A DNA stretch of 64,000 nucleotides, taken from the NCBI RefSeq assembly GCF_001625575.1, contig NZ_AUXV01000011.1:62001-126000 (forward strand), in the 5' to 3' direction. The position numbers and the translations under genes were made by a program. The stretch's first letter is position 1. Every line of letters begins with the position of its first letter. Source of the stretch: Pseudoalteromonas luteoviolacea S2607. Its GTDB lineage: Bacteria > Pseudomonadota > Gammaproteobacteria > Enterobacterales > Alteromonadaceae. The notes below the pieces were generated by a model. It searched no databases, was not told the origin of the DNA, and was given only the letters and a program-made list of their open reading frames with translations. This document shows positions 8,182 through 18,300 of this stretch, one piece after another.

Positions 8182-8349
8182 TTAAGCTTGGTGATCCGGA
8201 CCAGAAGGAACCGTGACTGAAGTGTCGGAGCTGCCGCCATGTAAATCTGGCATTGAGCCGCCTTTGATAACTTTCGTCATATCAGCAGGAAGACGCTTTT
8301 TATCTTGGCTAAGGTTTTTAATGTTCTTCTTTGTGATAGCAAGTTTCAT
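8182..8349 (-). CDS. RiPP precursor peptide, copy A1
   Basis: A 55-residue peptide, first of three tandem paralogues. AAGGA lies 6 bases before the ATG. The leader reads MKLAITKKNIKNLSQD, KKRLPADMTKVIKGG. Its pattern L-x-I-x-K-K-x-I-x-x-L-x...M-x-x-V-x-G-G recalls the double-glycine leaders of class I lanthipeptide precursors known from Bacteroidota, with a short insertion. The core starts SMPDLHGGSSDTSVT and ends PSGPDHQA. It has Ser/Thr for dehydration but no Cys for thioether rings. The promoter of the minus-strand run should lie in 8350-8600. Confidence 0.77.
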   Translation of the reverse strand: MKLAITKKNIKNLSQDKKRLPADMTKVIKGGSMPDLHGGSSDTSVTVPSGPDHQA

Positions 8350-8989
8350 TGTGTGTCCTTTATTTACTTATTTTTTATGTAGAGCTCGTAATTCTTTTTA
8401 GTTATTTATCTTGTTTTACTTCCGTTGGTTGAAGTGTTTTTGTCTGCGCTACAACCTGGTTCCTAAGGTAACAAGATTTTCGCAAAAGTTAATTACTAGA
8501 AGGTTATGATTTGTATATAAGGTTTTGGTGTAAATCTTTGTTTTATAAGCTTTGGTATACTCTTGAATGGTTTAATTAGAACTTTTTATCGTTTTTTTTG
8601 GCCAATTTTTATGCCAATTACTGCGATTTTTGCCAGTGTTTTTCTGGGGAAACTAAGGTAAGTACACCACTTGGGTGTGCCTATTTTGGCGGAGCAAATG
8701 TGCCGTAGACCCGTTTTAACATCATGATTGTTTAAATAGAAGGTGGATAATAAATTCAATTTGCTTATAGAACCTAGTGAATACTCTATAAACACACGAC
8801 ATTGCTCGTCAGATGAGTGTTAATAGCGTTAATTTGACTATTAATTGAGATAAATATAGTTAAAATATCAGCAATCATTTCCGGCTCATTTTACAAACTG
8901 CGAATATGTTTGACTGTACACATGGAGTGGCAGTCTTAAAGTGTGTGAAATGTAAAGGGGATAGTAAGTAAAAAAAGGATTCATCACTG
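8350..8989. other. Divergent intergenic region between the precursor run and glmU
   Basis: About 640 AT-rich bases. It must contain the promoter of the minus-strand precursor genes and that of glmU on the plus strand. A partly symmetric site GTTCCTAAGGTAAC lies at 8459-8472, about 110 bases upstream of the first precursor start. I see no small gene with a ribosome site. The 69-codon minus-strand open frame at 8586-8795 lacks supporting features. Confidence 0.5.
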
Positions 8990-10351
8990 ATGTCACTAAA
9001 TACAGTTATTTTAGCCGCGGGTAAAGGTACTCGTATGCGATCGAACTTACCTAAAGTTCTTCACCCAGTTGCTGGCAAACCAATGGTTCAGCACGTTATC
9101 GACAATGCTGTTGCCATGGGGGCAAAAGCCACCAACTTGGTGTATGGTCATGGCGGAGAGTTATTAAAAGAGCACTTAGCGCACAATGAAGTTAATTGGG
9201 TACTTCAGGAAGAGCAGCTTGGCACTGGGCACGCTGTGGCTGTGGCTAAAGAGCATATTGCTGATGACGATACTGTACTAGTGTTGTATGGAGATGTACC
9301 GCTTACTAAGCGTTCTACTCTAGAGAGGCTTCTGGCTTCGACACCAGAAAACGGTTTGTCTGTGTTGACGGTTACACTAGATAACCCTATGGGTTATGGT
9401 CGCATGCTGCGAGAAAATGGCAAATTGGTCGGCATTATTGAGCAAAAAGATGCTTCTGCAGAGCAATTAGAAATTCGAGAGATAAATACGGGCATTATGG
9501 CTGCTAACGGTGGGCTACTTAAAAAGTGGCTAGGGCAGTTATCTAACAATAATGCACAGGGTGAATACTATCTGACTGACATCGTTGCGATGGCGCATGC
9601 TGAAGGTGTAGAAATTAACTCTGCGCAGCCTGATGATGCGATGGAAGTTGAAGGTGCTAATAACCGTGTTCAACTTGCAGCGTTAGAGCGTGCTTTCCAA
9701 GCCCGCCAAGCTCATGAATTAATGATAAATGGTGCAAGCCTTGCTGATCCAGCACGTATTGATGTGCGTGGTGAAGTGACCACTGGACAAGATGTTGAAA
9801 TAGATATCAACGTTATTTTTGAAGGTAAAGTTGAAATTGGAAATAATGTTCGTATCGGACCAAACTGCGTATTAAAAGATTGCCAAATTGGTGATGGTGC
9901 AGTGATAAAAGCAAACTCAGTAATTGAAGAAGCACAAGTCAAAGCGCTGTGTACTGTGGGTCCATTTGCACGATTACGACCAGGTGCGTTATTGGAAGAA
10001 AACGCGCATGTTGGCAACTTTGTAGAGATGAAAAAGTCTCGTTTAGGATCTGGCTCTAAGGCAAACCACTTTACTTATTTGGGCGACACCATTGTCGGTG
10101 AAAAAGTGAATATTGGCGCAGGTACCATTACGTGCAATTATGACGGTGTGAACAAGTCACAAACTGTGATTGGTGATGGGGCATTTATTGGCTCGAACTC
10201 TTCGCTAGTTGCGCCAGTTAACGTTGGGGCACAAGCGACTGTGGCTGCGGGTTCAGTTATAACCACTAAAGTTGCTGACCAGCAGTTGGCGGTTGCTAGA
10301 GGGAAGCAGCGTAATATCTCAGGTTGGCAGCGACCCACCAAAAAAGCTTAA
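8990..10351 (+). CDS. glmU: Bifunctional UDP-GlcNAc pyrophosphorylase / glucosamine-1-P acetyltransferase
   Basis: A 453-residue GlmU, which acetylates glucosamine-1-phosphate and then uridylylates it to UDP-N-acetylglucosamine for peptidoglycan and LPS. The N-terminal nucleotidyltransferase has [29 protein letters not shown] and LYGDVPL. The C-terminal left-handed beta-helix runs from about residue 250, with hexapeptide repeats and the catalytic-site segment FVEMKKS...[12 protein letters not shown], and [11 protein letters not shown]. Length is standard. AAGGA lies upstream of the ATG. In many relatives this gene directly follows atpC; here 8.4 kb of accessory DNA intervenes. Confidence 0.97.
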   Translation: MSLNTVILAAGKGTRMRSNLPKVLHPVAGKPMVQHVIDNAVAMGAKATNLVYGHGGELLKEHLAHNEVNWVLQEEQLGTGHAVAVAKEHIADDDTVLVLYGDVPLTKRSTLERLLASTPENGLSVLTVTLDNPMGYGRMLRENGKLVGIIEQKDASAEQLEIREINTGIMAANGGLLKKWLGQLSNNNAQGEYYLTDIVAMAHAEGVEINSAQPDDAMEVEGANNRVQLAALERAFQARQAHELMINGASLADPARIDVRGEVTTGQDVEIDINVIFEGKVEIGNNVRIGPNCVLKDCQIGDGAVIKANSVIEEAQVKALCTVGPFARLRPGALLEENAHVGNFVEMKKSRLGSGSKANHFTYLGDTIVGEKVNIGAGTITCNYDGVNKSQTVIGDGAFIGSNSSLVAPVNVGAQATVAAGSVITTKVADQQLAVARGKQRNISGWQRPTKKA

Positions 10352-10360
10352 CTGATATTA

Positions 10361-10386
10361 AAAAGGGAATTTAATTCCCTTTTTTT
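10361..10386 (+). terminator. Rho-independent terminator after glmU
   Basis: A 10-bp stem (AAAAGGGAAT with ATTCCCTTTT) with a 3-base loop, continuing into a T run, 9 bases after the glmU stop. It separates glmU from the exporter and lanthipeptide genes. Confidence 0.9.
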
Positions 10387-10481
10387 GTATCTCATTTCTT
10401 TCTCGAATCCAAAATGATACATTAAGAGAGGTTAATTAAAATTTAACAATAAAAACAATTAATTCAGGTGTACAAGTTATT

Positions 10482-11726
10482 ATGGAAAATCTCTTTCGCA
10501 AAGAAGTACTAGAGAATAAGCGACACCGATTAGAAGGAGCTGTGAGTTTAGTTCAACCACCCGTGTTTAAAACACTCACCTTTCTGATCTTATTTGTGGT
10601 GATTATCAGCATTATATATCTTGCCGTTGGAAGCTATGCGAGAAAGGAACGTGTATCTGGCGTATTAGAACCAAATACGGGTATTCTGAACATGGTTGCT
10701 ACGCAAGAAGGCGTGATCGCGCAAGTGTTGGTAGAGGAAGGGCAGTTTGTAGAGGCCGAGCAGCCGATACTTAGGATTGCTTCTGCAAAGCACAGTACGC
10801 AAGAGCTAGAGTTAAATCAGGCATTGGTCAATCAATACACTTTTCAATTACAAAATCTCGAACGCCTCATCGCGCAGCAAGAACAACAATATCAGCTAGA
10901 TTTAAACGAATTAACACAGCAAAAAATCAGCTCAGAAAAGCGTTTAGATGAATTAAACAGTCAGCAAGCCACATTTTCGCAACGTCTCGAATTAAATAAG
11001 CAAATGGTTAATCAAATCAGTACTTTAAAAGGGACTGGATATATCTCTGAGCTAGAGTTGCAAAGGCAAAAAGACACGCTTTTATCTCTTCAGCAACAGT
11101 CGTCAAATATGCGTTCGGAAAAGCTCAATCTAGAATCGCAGATAGAACAATTTAATACACAGCTTGAAAAGCTCCCCCTGGCGCATGATGAGCGCATTAA
11201 TCAACTTAAATCTGAACGTGCTCAGCTTAAAATACAGTTAACATCGATAGAGCAGCAGAGGCTAGGCGAGTTAAGAGCGCCTAAAGCTGGCGTTGTAACC
11301 GGGCTACTCGCTAAAGTCGGGAAAAATGTCACCTCGGGGCAAAAATTATTAAGTGTGATCCCAGAAAATAGCCAGATGCAGGCCGTTATTTATGTGCCAA
11401 CTTCGGCGTTTGGTTTTATAGAGCAAGGCCAACAAGCGAAGTTGCGATATCACGCTTTCCCTTACGAGAAGTTTGGGATTTACGGTGGAGAAATTAAACA
11501 AGTTAGTACCAGTCTGATATTGCCTGAGGAAGCCATTATTCCCGGTATTATTAGTGAACCAGCTTATCGCGTCATCGTGTCGCTGTCTGAACAGGAGATT
11601 CAGGCATATGGAAAATCAACGCCATTGCGTGCAGGAATGATGTTAGATGCAGATATCATCATTGAAGAGCGCTCGCTATTACGATGGTTATTTGATCCGG
11701 TATTTAGTATTAAAGGACAGCTGTAA
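10482..11726 (+). CDS. HlyD-family periplasmic adaptor for peptide export
   Basis: A 414-residue membrane fusion protein of the colicin V/HlyD type. There is one N-terminal membrane helix at about 30-52 and a split lipoyl/barrel-sandwich region (RVSGVLEPNTGILNMVATQE near 58-77 and LGELRAPKAGVVTGLLAKVG near 262-281). Between them lies a long Gln/Glu/Leu-rich coiled coil. A beta-barrel domain follows (VIYVPTSAFGFIEQGQQAKL). Such proteins link an inner-membrane C39 ABC exporter to a TolC-type channel; no TolC gene is nearby, so a chromosomal one elsewhere would have to serve. The gene is 29 bases before the C39 exporter and opens a four-gene run that continues with lanC and lanB. Confidence 0.9.
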   Translation: MENLFRKEVLENKRHRLEGAVSLVQPPVFKTLTFLILFVVIISIIYLAVGSYARKERVSGVLEPNTGILNMVATQEGVIAQVLVEEGQFVEAEQPILRIASAKHSTQELELNQALVNQYTFQLQNLERLIAQQEQQYQLDLNELTQQKISSEKRLDELNSQQATFSQRLELNKQMVNQISTLKGTGYISELELQRQKDTLLSLQQQSSNMRSEKLNLESQIEQFNTQLEKLPLAHDERINQLKSERAQLKIQLTSIEQQRLGELRAPKAGVVTGLLAKVGKNVTSGQKLLSVIPENSQMQAVIYVPTSAFGFIEQGQQAKLRYHAFPYEKFGIYGGEIKQVSTSLILPEEAIIPGIISEPAYRVIVSLSEQEIQAYGKSTPLRAGMMLDADIIIEERSLLRWLFDPVFSIKGQL

Positions 11727-11755
11727 GCTGCAATAACGATAATAAAAGGCTTAAT

Positions 11756-13885
11756 ATGTACGAGGAAGACAATTCACCGGTACAAAAATTACAGTTTTGG
11801 TCGAGAAATTCACTGCCTATTATTTTGCAGTCTGAAGCCGCGGAATGTGGGCTAGCCAGTTTAGCAATGGTGGCTGCTTACCACGGCTATCACAGTGATT
11901 TGACGACCTTGAGGCAAAAATTTAGTATATCAATAGAAGGCGCAACGCTACTTGATATTATGCATTTTGCTGAGCAATTGGAGCTCAGTTCTCGACCTTT
12001 GAGAATAGAGTTAGAAGATCTAGACGCGTTGCAAACCCCCTGTATCCTACATTGGGATATGAACCATTTTGTAGTGTTAAAAAAAGCCAATGAAAAACGC
12101 ATTGTTATTCATGATCCGGCTTCTGGCGAAAAGACATTTACTTTAGAAGAGGCTTCAAAACACTTTACTGGTGTTGCGCTAGAGCTTACACCGACCAAGA
12201 GTTTTGAAAAGCAAGAGAAAAAGCCAAGTTTGCGATTTGCGGACTTTTGGAGTCGCATTACTGGTTTAAAGCGCTCTTTACTGCTCATTTTCTTGTTGTC
12301 TATTTTGTTGCAGGTATTTACGCTTGCGGCGCCATACTATATCCAGCTTGTCATAGATGATGTCGTTCTGACAGGGGATACAAATTTATTGACCGTATTG
12401 GCTACTGGCTTCTTCTTGGTCCTGGTGTTTGAGATTGCCACAAATGCGCTGCGAGGGTTCACGTTACTTCACTTTGGTAATCAAATGAACATCCAACTGG
12501 GTGCCAATTTATTTCACCACTTGGTGCGTTTACCGATTTCTTATTTTGAGAAGCGCCATATGGGTGATGTGGTTTCACGGTTTGGCTCATTGCAGCAAGT
12601 TAAGCAAATCCTGACAACGGGTGTGATCGAAGCCATCATCGATGGTTTGATGGCGATCATTACACTTGCGATGATCTTTTTTTACAGCCCAACACTCTCG
12701 CTGGTGGTATTAACAGCGGTCATTGCCTATGCATTGGTTAGGGTGGCCATGTATAAGCCGTTTAGAAGTATCAGTGAGCAAGAGATCATGGCGCGCGCTG
12801 AAGAGAATTCCAATTTTATGGAAACGGTGCGTGGCATTCAAACAATCAAGTTATTTGGCTCAGAGGTAAAACGCGAGGGGCAATGGCAGAATCGATACGC
12901 AAATGCAATAAACCAAAGCATTCGGCTAGGTAACTTTCAAATTGGATACGAAGCCATTAACCGTGCATTGTTTGGGATCGAGAATATTCTCGTCGTTTAC
13001 TTAGCGGCACACCTTGTTTTGGACGGTGGTTTTAGTACCGGTATGCTGTTCGCATTTATGTCTTATAAGCGCCAATTTATGGACAAGACGGCTAACTTAA
13101 TAGAAAAGCTCATCGAATTTAAGATGGTAGGTTTGCACTTTGACCGTATTGCGGATATTGCGCTGACAGACAAGGAGACACTGCAGCCTGAAAAGCTTAA
13201 GAAGCACACTGTTGCAGGTAAAGTTGAACTGAAAAACATCTGCTTTTCATACTCTGACGCCACGCCAAATGTTTTAAACAACTTATGTTTGGAAATTAAT
13301 GAAGGCGAATCGGTCGCCATTACTGGCCCATCTGGTTGCGGTAAATCAACGTTATTAAAAATTATGCTGGGGCTTAACCAAGCCAAAAGTGGTGATGTAT
13401 TGATTGATGGTGTACCCATTGAGCAAATTGGTGCACGGCAGTATCGACAGCAAATTGCAGCGGTGATGCAAGATGATGAGCTGTTATCTGGCTCGGTCGC
13501 AGATAACATCGCTTTTTTTGACTCGCCAATCGATATGGAGCGAGTTGTTTATTGCGCACAAATGGCGGCGATACACGATGATATCAGTCAAATGCCTATG
13601 GGGTATGACAGCTTAATCGGCGATATGGGATCCTCACTTTCAGGTGGCCAAAAGCAGCGAATTATCTTAGCTCGGGCGCTTTACAAGCAACCTAAAATTT
13701 TGTTTATGGATGAAGCCACCAGCCATTTGGATACCAATTTAGAATCGGATATCAATGAGGCTGTCAGCAGGCTTGATATGACCCGCGTTATCATTGCGCA
13801 TCGTAAAGAGACGATAGCATCGGCAGATCGCGAGATTCGACTACAGAAAGTAAAGGTAGAAGAACTCCAACCGGAAAGTGAATAA
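11756..13885 (+). CDS. C39 peptidase-containing ABC exporter (bacteriocin type)
   Basis: A 709-residue fused protease/exporter that removes double-glycine leaders and exports the core. The N-terminal peptidase C39 domain (about 15-150) keeps the catalytic residues: Cys31 in AECGLASLA, His104 in MNHFVVL and Asp120 in HDPASG, plus Gln25. Six membrane helices follow (about 165-440). The nucleotide-binding domain has Walker [10 protein letters not shown] near 524, signature LSGGQKQR near 628 and Walker B ILFMDEATSHLD near 647. All motifs are intact, so it should be active. Candidate substrates are the double-glycine peptides at 4.3, 7.8-8.3 and perhaps 38.9 kb. Confidence 0.95.
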   Translation: MYEEDNSPVQKLQFWSRNSLPIILQSEAAECGLASLAMVAAYHGYHSDLTTLRQKFSISIEGATLLDIMHFAEQLELSSRPLRIELEDLDALQTPCILHWDMNHFVVLKKANEKRIVIHDPASGEKTFTLEEASKHFTGVALELTPTKSFEKQEKKPSLRFADFWSRITGLKRSLLLIFLLSILLQVFTLAAPYYIQLVIDDVVLTGDTNLLTVLATGFFLVLVFEIATNALRGFTLLHFGNQMNIQLGANLFHHLVRLPISYFEKRHMGDVVSRFGSLQQVKQILTTGVIEAIIDGLMAIITLAMIFFYSPTLSLVVLTAVIAYALVRVAMYKPFRSISEQEIMARAEENSNFMETVRGIQTIKLFGSEVKREGQWQNRYANAINQSIRLGNFQIGYEAINRALFGIENILVVYLAAHLVLDGGFSTGMLFAFMSYKRQFMDKTANLIEKLIEFKMVGLHFDRIADIALTDKETLQPEKLKKHTVAGKVELKNICFSYSDATPNVLNNLCLEINEGESVAITGPSGCGKSTLLKIMLGLNQAKSGDVLIDGVPIEQIGARQYRQQIAAVMQDDELLSGSVADNIAFFDSPIDMERVVYCAQMAAIHDDISQMPMGYDSLIGDMGSSLSGGQKQRIILARALYKQPKILFMDEATSHLDTNLESDINEAVSRLDMTRVIIAHRKETIASADREIRLQKVKVEELQPESE

Positions 13886-13892
13886 TTGAATG

Positions 13893-13923
13893 CGCCCCTG
13901 TTTGTGGGGCGTAGCACTTTTTT
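13893..13923 (+). terminator. Terminator-like hairpin after the C39 exporter gene
   Basis: Short GC-rich stem CGCCCC/GGGGCG with a 7-base loop, followed after a few bases by six T. Together with the 170-base gap to lanC it suggests that the exporter and the lanC-lanB pair form separate, or only partly coupled, transcription units. Confidence 0.65.
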
Positions 13924-14093
13924 ATTTCCTGACTTTTGATTGAGTGCAATGTTTTCGCGCACCGAAAATAAAGTTTAAACAACCTAACTCAATAAACATT
14001 TGAATGGATATTAACTGTTGAGCTGTGTATTTATTTCAGTTAGTTTCTATTGATAAAACAAAAAGAATAACGCTTTATTATCTAAGGAAGATC

Positions 14094-15317
14094 ATGGCAG
14101 AGCTATCTATCACAGACAACCAACGTCAGGAAGTAACGGAGATCATCGCGCTCTTGGCAAGCCGCGTGAGTGACAATCTTAAATCAGGGCAAGCACACCA
14201 AAATGGCCTTTTGAGTGGTATTGCGGGCCAGCTCTTGTTTTTATTCAACGCTTATCAATTTGACCAAAGTATGGTGGATGAAGCTGTATTCAGCGATATG
14301 CTAGAAGCGTTACAAGAGCAACTCACCGATCAAAGCTTTGAACTAAGTAATGGCCTTGCGGGGCAAGCCTGGGTACTTGAGTATTTTAACCAAGCAGATC
14401 AAGAAGACTATGACCCGCAGCTACTAGATGATGTCGACGAACTATTCGCTCAGGCACTCGATCATGACCCTTGGCCCGGTGAGATTGAAATGGTACTCGG
14501 CTTGAGCGGTTATGCACCGTACGCGGCTCGCCGCGCCAAATATTCTGAGCAGCATAAATTATACAGCACAATCGTTGCGGGCCTTGAAAGTACAGCAACG
14601 TATTTTGACAATGGCCACATCGCTTGGTCTCAACCTGCGGAGTCTGTGTATCGATTTGATACAGATGACAAAGACAAACCGGAGTTTAACCTTGGTTTGG
14701 CACACGGGGTTCCAGGTATGATTGCGGCTCTTTTACCTGCACACAATATCCCTTCTCTGAATGCGCGAGTCAGCAAATTATTGTCTGGGGCATGTGACTG
14801 GTTAATCGCACATCAAAATAACAGCGATAACGAAAGCGAGCGTCACTCTTGCTATGGTTCGTGTGCAGGTTCAGATGAACACTCTAGATTGGGGTGGTGT
14901 TACGGTGATTTGACTATTGCCATGATATTAGCCCGAGCAGGTAAAGCACTCGATCGCCCAAGCTATGTTGAGCATGCATTAGAGGTCGCTCTTCATGCTT
15001 GTAAACGCGGTGCTGTTGATGGCTACATTAACGATGCGGGTGTATGCCATGGATTCGTTGGTTTAGCCCTGATTTTCAATTTACTCGATGAGTTGATGCC
15101 ACATCCAGAGCTTAAAGCCAGAAGTGTTTTTTGGCTTGAATACAGCCTTGAAAAGTTCCGCGAAGACGGCGTCAAAGCATTCTATTCATACAATGGAGTA
15201 GAGAAAGTCCATGTAGAAGACTTTGGTTTTTTAATGGGATATGCCGGTATTGGTTGTGCGTTTATTAGCTTGTTGAATGGTGATTCAAGCTGGACTGAAT
15301 GCCTACTGATGTCTTAA
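14094..15317 (+). CDS. Lanthionine synthetase C-like cyclase
   Basis: A LanC-family protein of 407 residues, reading from the ATG at 14094, which has AAGGAAG just upstream. An in-frame ATG at 14025 has none. Repeats of the alpha/alpha toroid are visible: GLLSGIAGQLLFLF, LSNGLAGQAWVLEYF, LGLAHGVPGMIAALL, GVCHGFVGLALIF and FLMGYAGIGCAFI. The three zinc ligands typical of class I cyclases are present: Cys269 in GWCYGD, and Cys318-His319 in VCHG. Such enzymes add cysteine thiols to dehydrated Ser/Thr. It stands 10 bases before lanB. The clearest nearby substrates carry no cysteine, which makes the reaction here uncertain. Confidence 0.9.
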   Translation: MAELSITDNQRQEVTEIIALLASRVSDNLKSGQAHQNGLLSGIAGQLLFLFNAYQFDQSMVDEAVFSDMLEALQEQLTDQSFELSNGLAGQAWVLEYFNQADQEDYDPQLLDDVDELFAQALDHDPWPGEIEMVLGLSGYAPYAARRAKYSEQHKLYSTIVAGLESTATYFDNGHIAWSQPAESVYRFDTDDKDKPEFNLGLAHGVPGMIAALLPAHNIPSLNARVSKLLSGACDWLIAHQNNSDNESERHSCYGSCAGSDEHSRLGWCYGDLTIAMILARAGKALDRPSYVEHALEVALHACKRGAVDGYINDAGVCHGFVGLALIFNLLDELMPHPELKARSVFWLEYSLEKFREDGVKAFYSYNGVEKVHVEDFGFLMGYAGIGCAFISLLNGDSSWTECLLMS

Positions 15318-15327
15318 GGAGAAGTAC

Positions 15328-18300
15328 ATGTCTACAAAACAACTAAAAAACGACAACTTTTTTGTAATTCGTACACCAAGATTAGCCCTTGAACAGTTAT
15401 CTGCTTTTGGTGAAGAAGGCGCAGATACCAACTTACTATTAAGCGCTTGGCTTGCGACGCCGGGTGTTGAAGAAGCGATCTACTTAGCCAGCCCATCACT
15501 ACTGGAACGCATTGAACTGTGGCGCACTAAACCCGACTCTAAACAAGGTAAAAAGGTTGCCCATGCACTGATTAAATACATGGTGCGCATGTGCTCAAGA
15601 CCCACACCATTCGGGTTATTTTCAGGTATTCACAAGGGCATTGTCGCAGCTAATACCGCATTAACTCCCGCTGATCATCGCAATGATAGCCGTAAAACAC
15701 GCTTAGATATGTTTTATTTATCGGCTTTGAAGGAGCACTTTATCAAGCATGCTTCTCGTTCTGACAACTTAACTTACAAACCTAACTCATCCCACTATTT
15801 TGTCGCACAGCAGTGTCGCTATATTGAAACATATCTCTCTGATGACACCATGCAATACCGATTAAGTGCGGTGGAAAGTGACGAATACTTTAGGTTTGCA
15901 CTGGCACTTGCGAAACCTGGGATAAGTTTCAACGAGCTAGTGTCACGCTTTGCGGGCCATTACCCTGAGGCAGATCAAGAGGAAGTTGAAAGCTATATTC
16001 AAGACCTTATCGACGAAGGCGTTTTACTCGCTGATATACCATTGCCACTCACGGGAGATTCACCAGATCATGCATTACTGAAATCGATTTCAGAAATTAA
16101 AGAGTTTGATGCAGCGGACAAATTAGCAACTGCGTTATCGCAAATAGATAAATTGGACGAAGCGTCTAGCGGCGAAATTTCGCCTTATAAACAACTGTTA
16201 TCGCATTTAGAAAGTTTACCTGTAAAAGCGGAAGAAAATAAGCTTTTCCAAAGTGACATCTATCGGGCTTTTGAGCAGTGCAGTCTCTCTGAAATGGAAA
16301 TTAAGCGCGTACAAAAGCAACTTGAGTTGATAGCGGGCCTTACCGTCACAGAGCCTGCTCGTGGATTAAGCCAGTTTATCAGCCAATTTAATAGCCGTTT
16401 TGAAGGTCAGTTTGTGCCTCTTGATGTGATCTTGGATGATGAATCCGGAATTGGGATCTCCACCGAAACTGGGTATGAAGCGCCGCTAGTTGCGGGTCTT
16501 AACTTGGCGCGTGGCGGCTCGAATAAAGCGACTGTGCCAGAAGTCAGCATGATCGAAAATCTAGTAGAGCGCGCCCTTAGCTTACCTGAAAATCGTGATA
16601 AAGACTGTGTTGTACTTAAGAGCAAAGAGCTCAAATCCAAAGTAAATAACCAAGAGGCTGTACAAAACTTTCCATTCTCGTTTGGCACTATGTTGAGTCT
16701 GTTTGAAGACGATAAAGGCCACCCTGTATACAAGTTTAACGGGTGTTATGGCCCTTCATCAGCCAACCTATTAGGGCGTTTTTGTCATCTTGATTCAGCG
16801 CTCAAAGAGGACGTGATAGAGCATTTGAAGCAAGAACAGGCACACAGTGAAAATGTGGTCTTTGCTGAAGTGGTTCATATGCCAGAGGGACGACCAGGTA
16901 ACGTGATTGCACGCCCCCACTTGAGAGATTATGAAATTGTCTTTATGGCGGATAGTTCACTGGATGAAGATTATCAGATCCCGCTCAGCGATTTGCATGT
17001 ATGGGTAGAAGGACAAAAGGTGAAGCTTTGGAGTAAACGCTTAGATAAACAAGTCATTCCGCGTTTATCTAGTGCGCATAACTATTCAGCTCGCAGTTTA
17101 AGTGCCTATAAATTCTTGTGTATGTTGCAAAGCCAAGAAGGACGACCGCCTCACTTTAGAATGCCGTCTAGTACCGAACGTGCAGCCTTCGTTCCGCGCG
17201 TAATGTTAGATAATTTAATTTTAAGCGAAAAGGTTTGGCGTATTGAACGTACTGAACTAGAAGCCATAAGCAAAAAAGGGCAGTTTAATCGTGAAAAATT
17301 AGATGCGCTTATCGCCAAGTATGCGCTGGATGCACAAGTGAGCTTTGCGATATCAGACAATGTATTACAGCTTGATTTACGTAACCCTGACATGTTCGCT
17401 ATTTTGCTGGCAGAGACAAAAGGCCATACCAATGTTGAGCTAAAAGAAGTGCTCTCTAATAGCTATCGTTCCCGCGTGGTAGATAACTTGGGTATGCATT
17501 ACAGCAATGAAGTCATAGTGCCTTTTATCAATGAGCACGCAAAAACGCATACGCATTTCTCTGATGACCCTCATGCCAACATTACCGCAGCCCCAATTAA
17601 ACGCCGCTTTAGTGCAGGCTCTGAATGGCTTAGTCTCAAGATCTACTCTGGTAACTCACTGGTTGAGCAACTGCTTACCGAAGAACTCTTGCCGCTGATA
17701 GAGCAAAACTCGGAGCTGTATGACAAGTGGTTCTTTATTCGATATGGCGATCCAGATTGGCATATTCGACTGCGTTTTCATGGTGACCCTAGTTTGCTAT
17801 GTGGTCAGCTATTACCACGCTTAAATGCGTTACTGGATCCTAAAATAGAGTCAGGCGAGCTACACAAAGTGGAGTTGATGACCTATGAACGTGAAGTAGA
17901 GCGCTATGGTGGTCCAGAGTCGATGAGTTTGGTCGAGTCATTGTTTATGCATGACAGCCGTTTGATAGCGCAAACGTGTGGGCTCATTGACGCATTTGGT
18001 GAACATGTCCGTTGGCGCGTCGCTTTGGCCTGTACGCATAGATTACTTAACTTGTTTGAATATAGCGATGATGCACGACTCAAGTTGGTTAGCCACCTTA
18101 GAGATGCCTTTGGCCGAGAGTTTAATGAAACGAGCGCGCTACGTAAGCAGCTAGGAAACCGTTATCGCGAATATCAAACTCAGATGGACGACGATTTTAT
18201 CAAGCTGGTGCCAGAGCAAGCGCAGCAATGTGACGAAGTGCAAAGCGCGATATTGGCTATTCTAGAGCAGTGGCAAGCAAGCGTTGCGCCTGTGATTGAG

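Noticed and set aside
5700-8715. Shared words CAAATGTGCCGT and GTGCCTATTT(C/T)GG in the gaps near 5.7 and 8.7 kb
   Set aside because: The words are 12-13 bases and occur in different order; too short to separate from chance without a genome-wide count.
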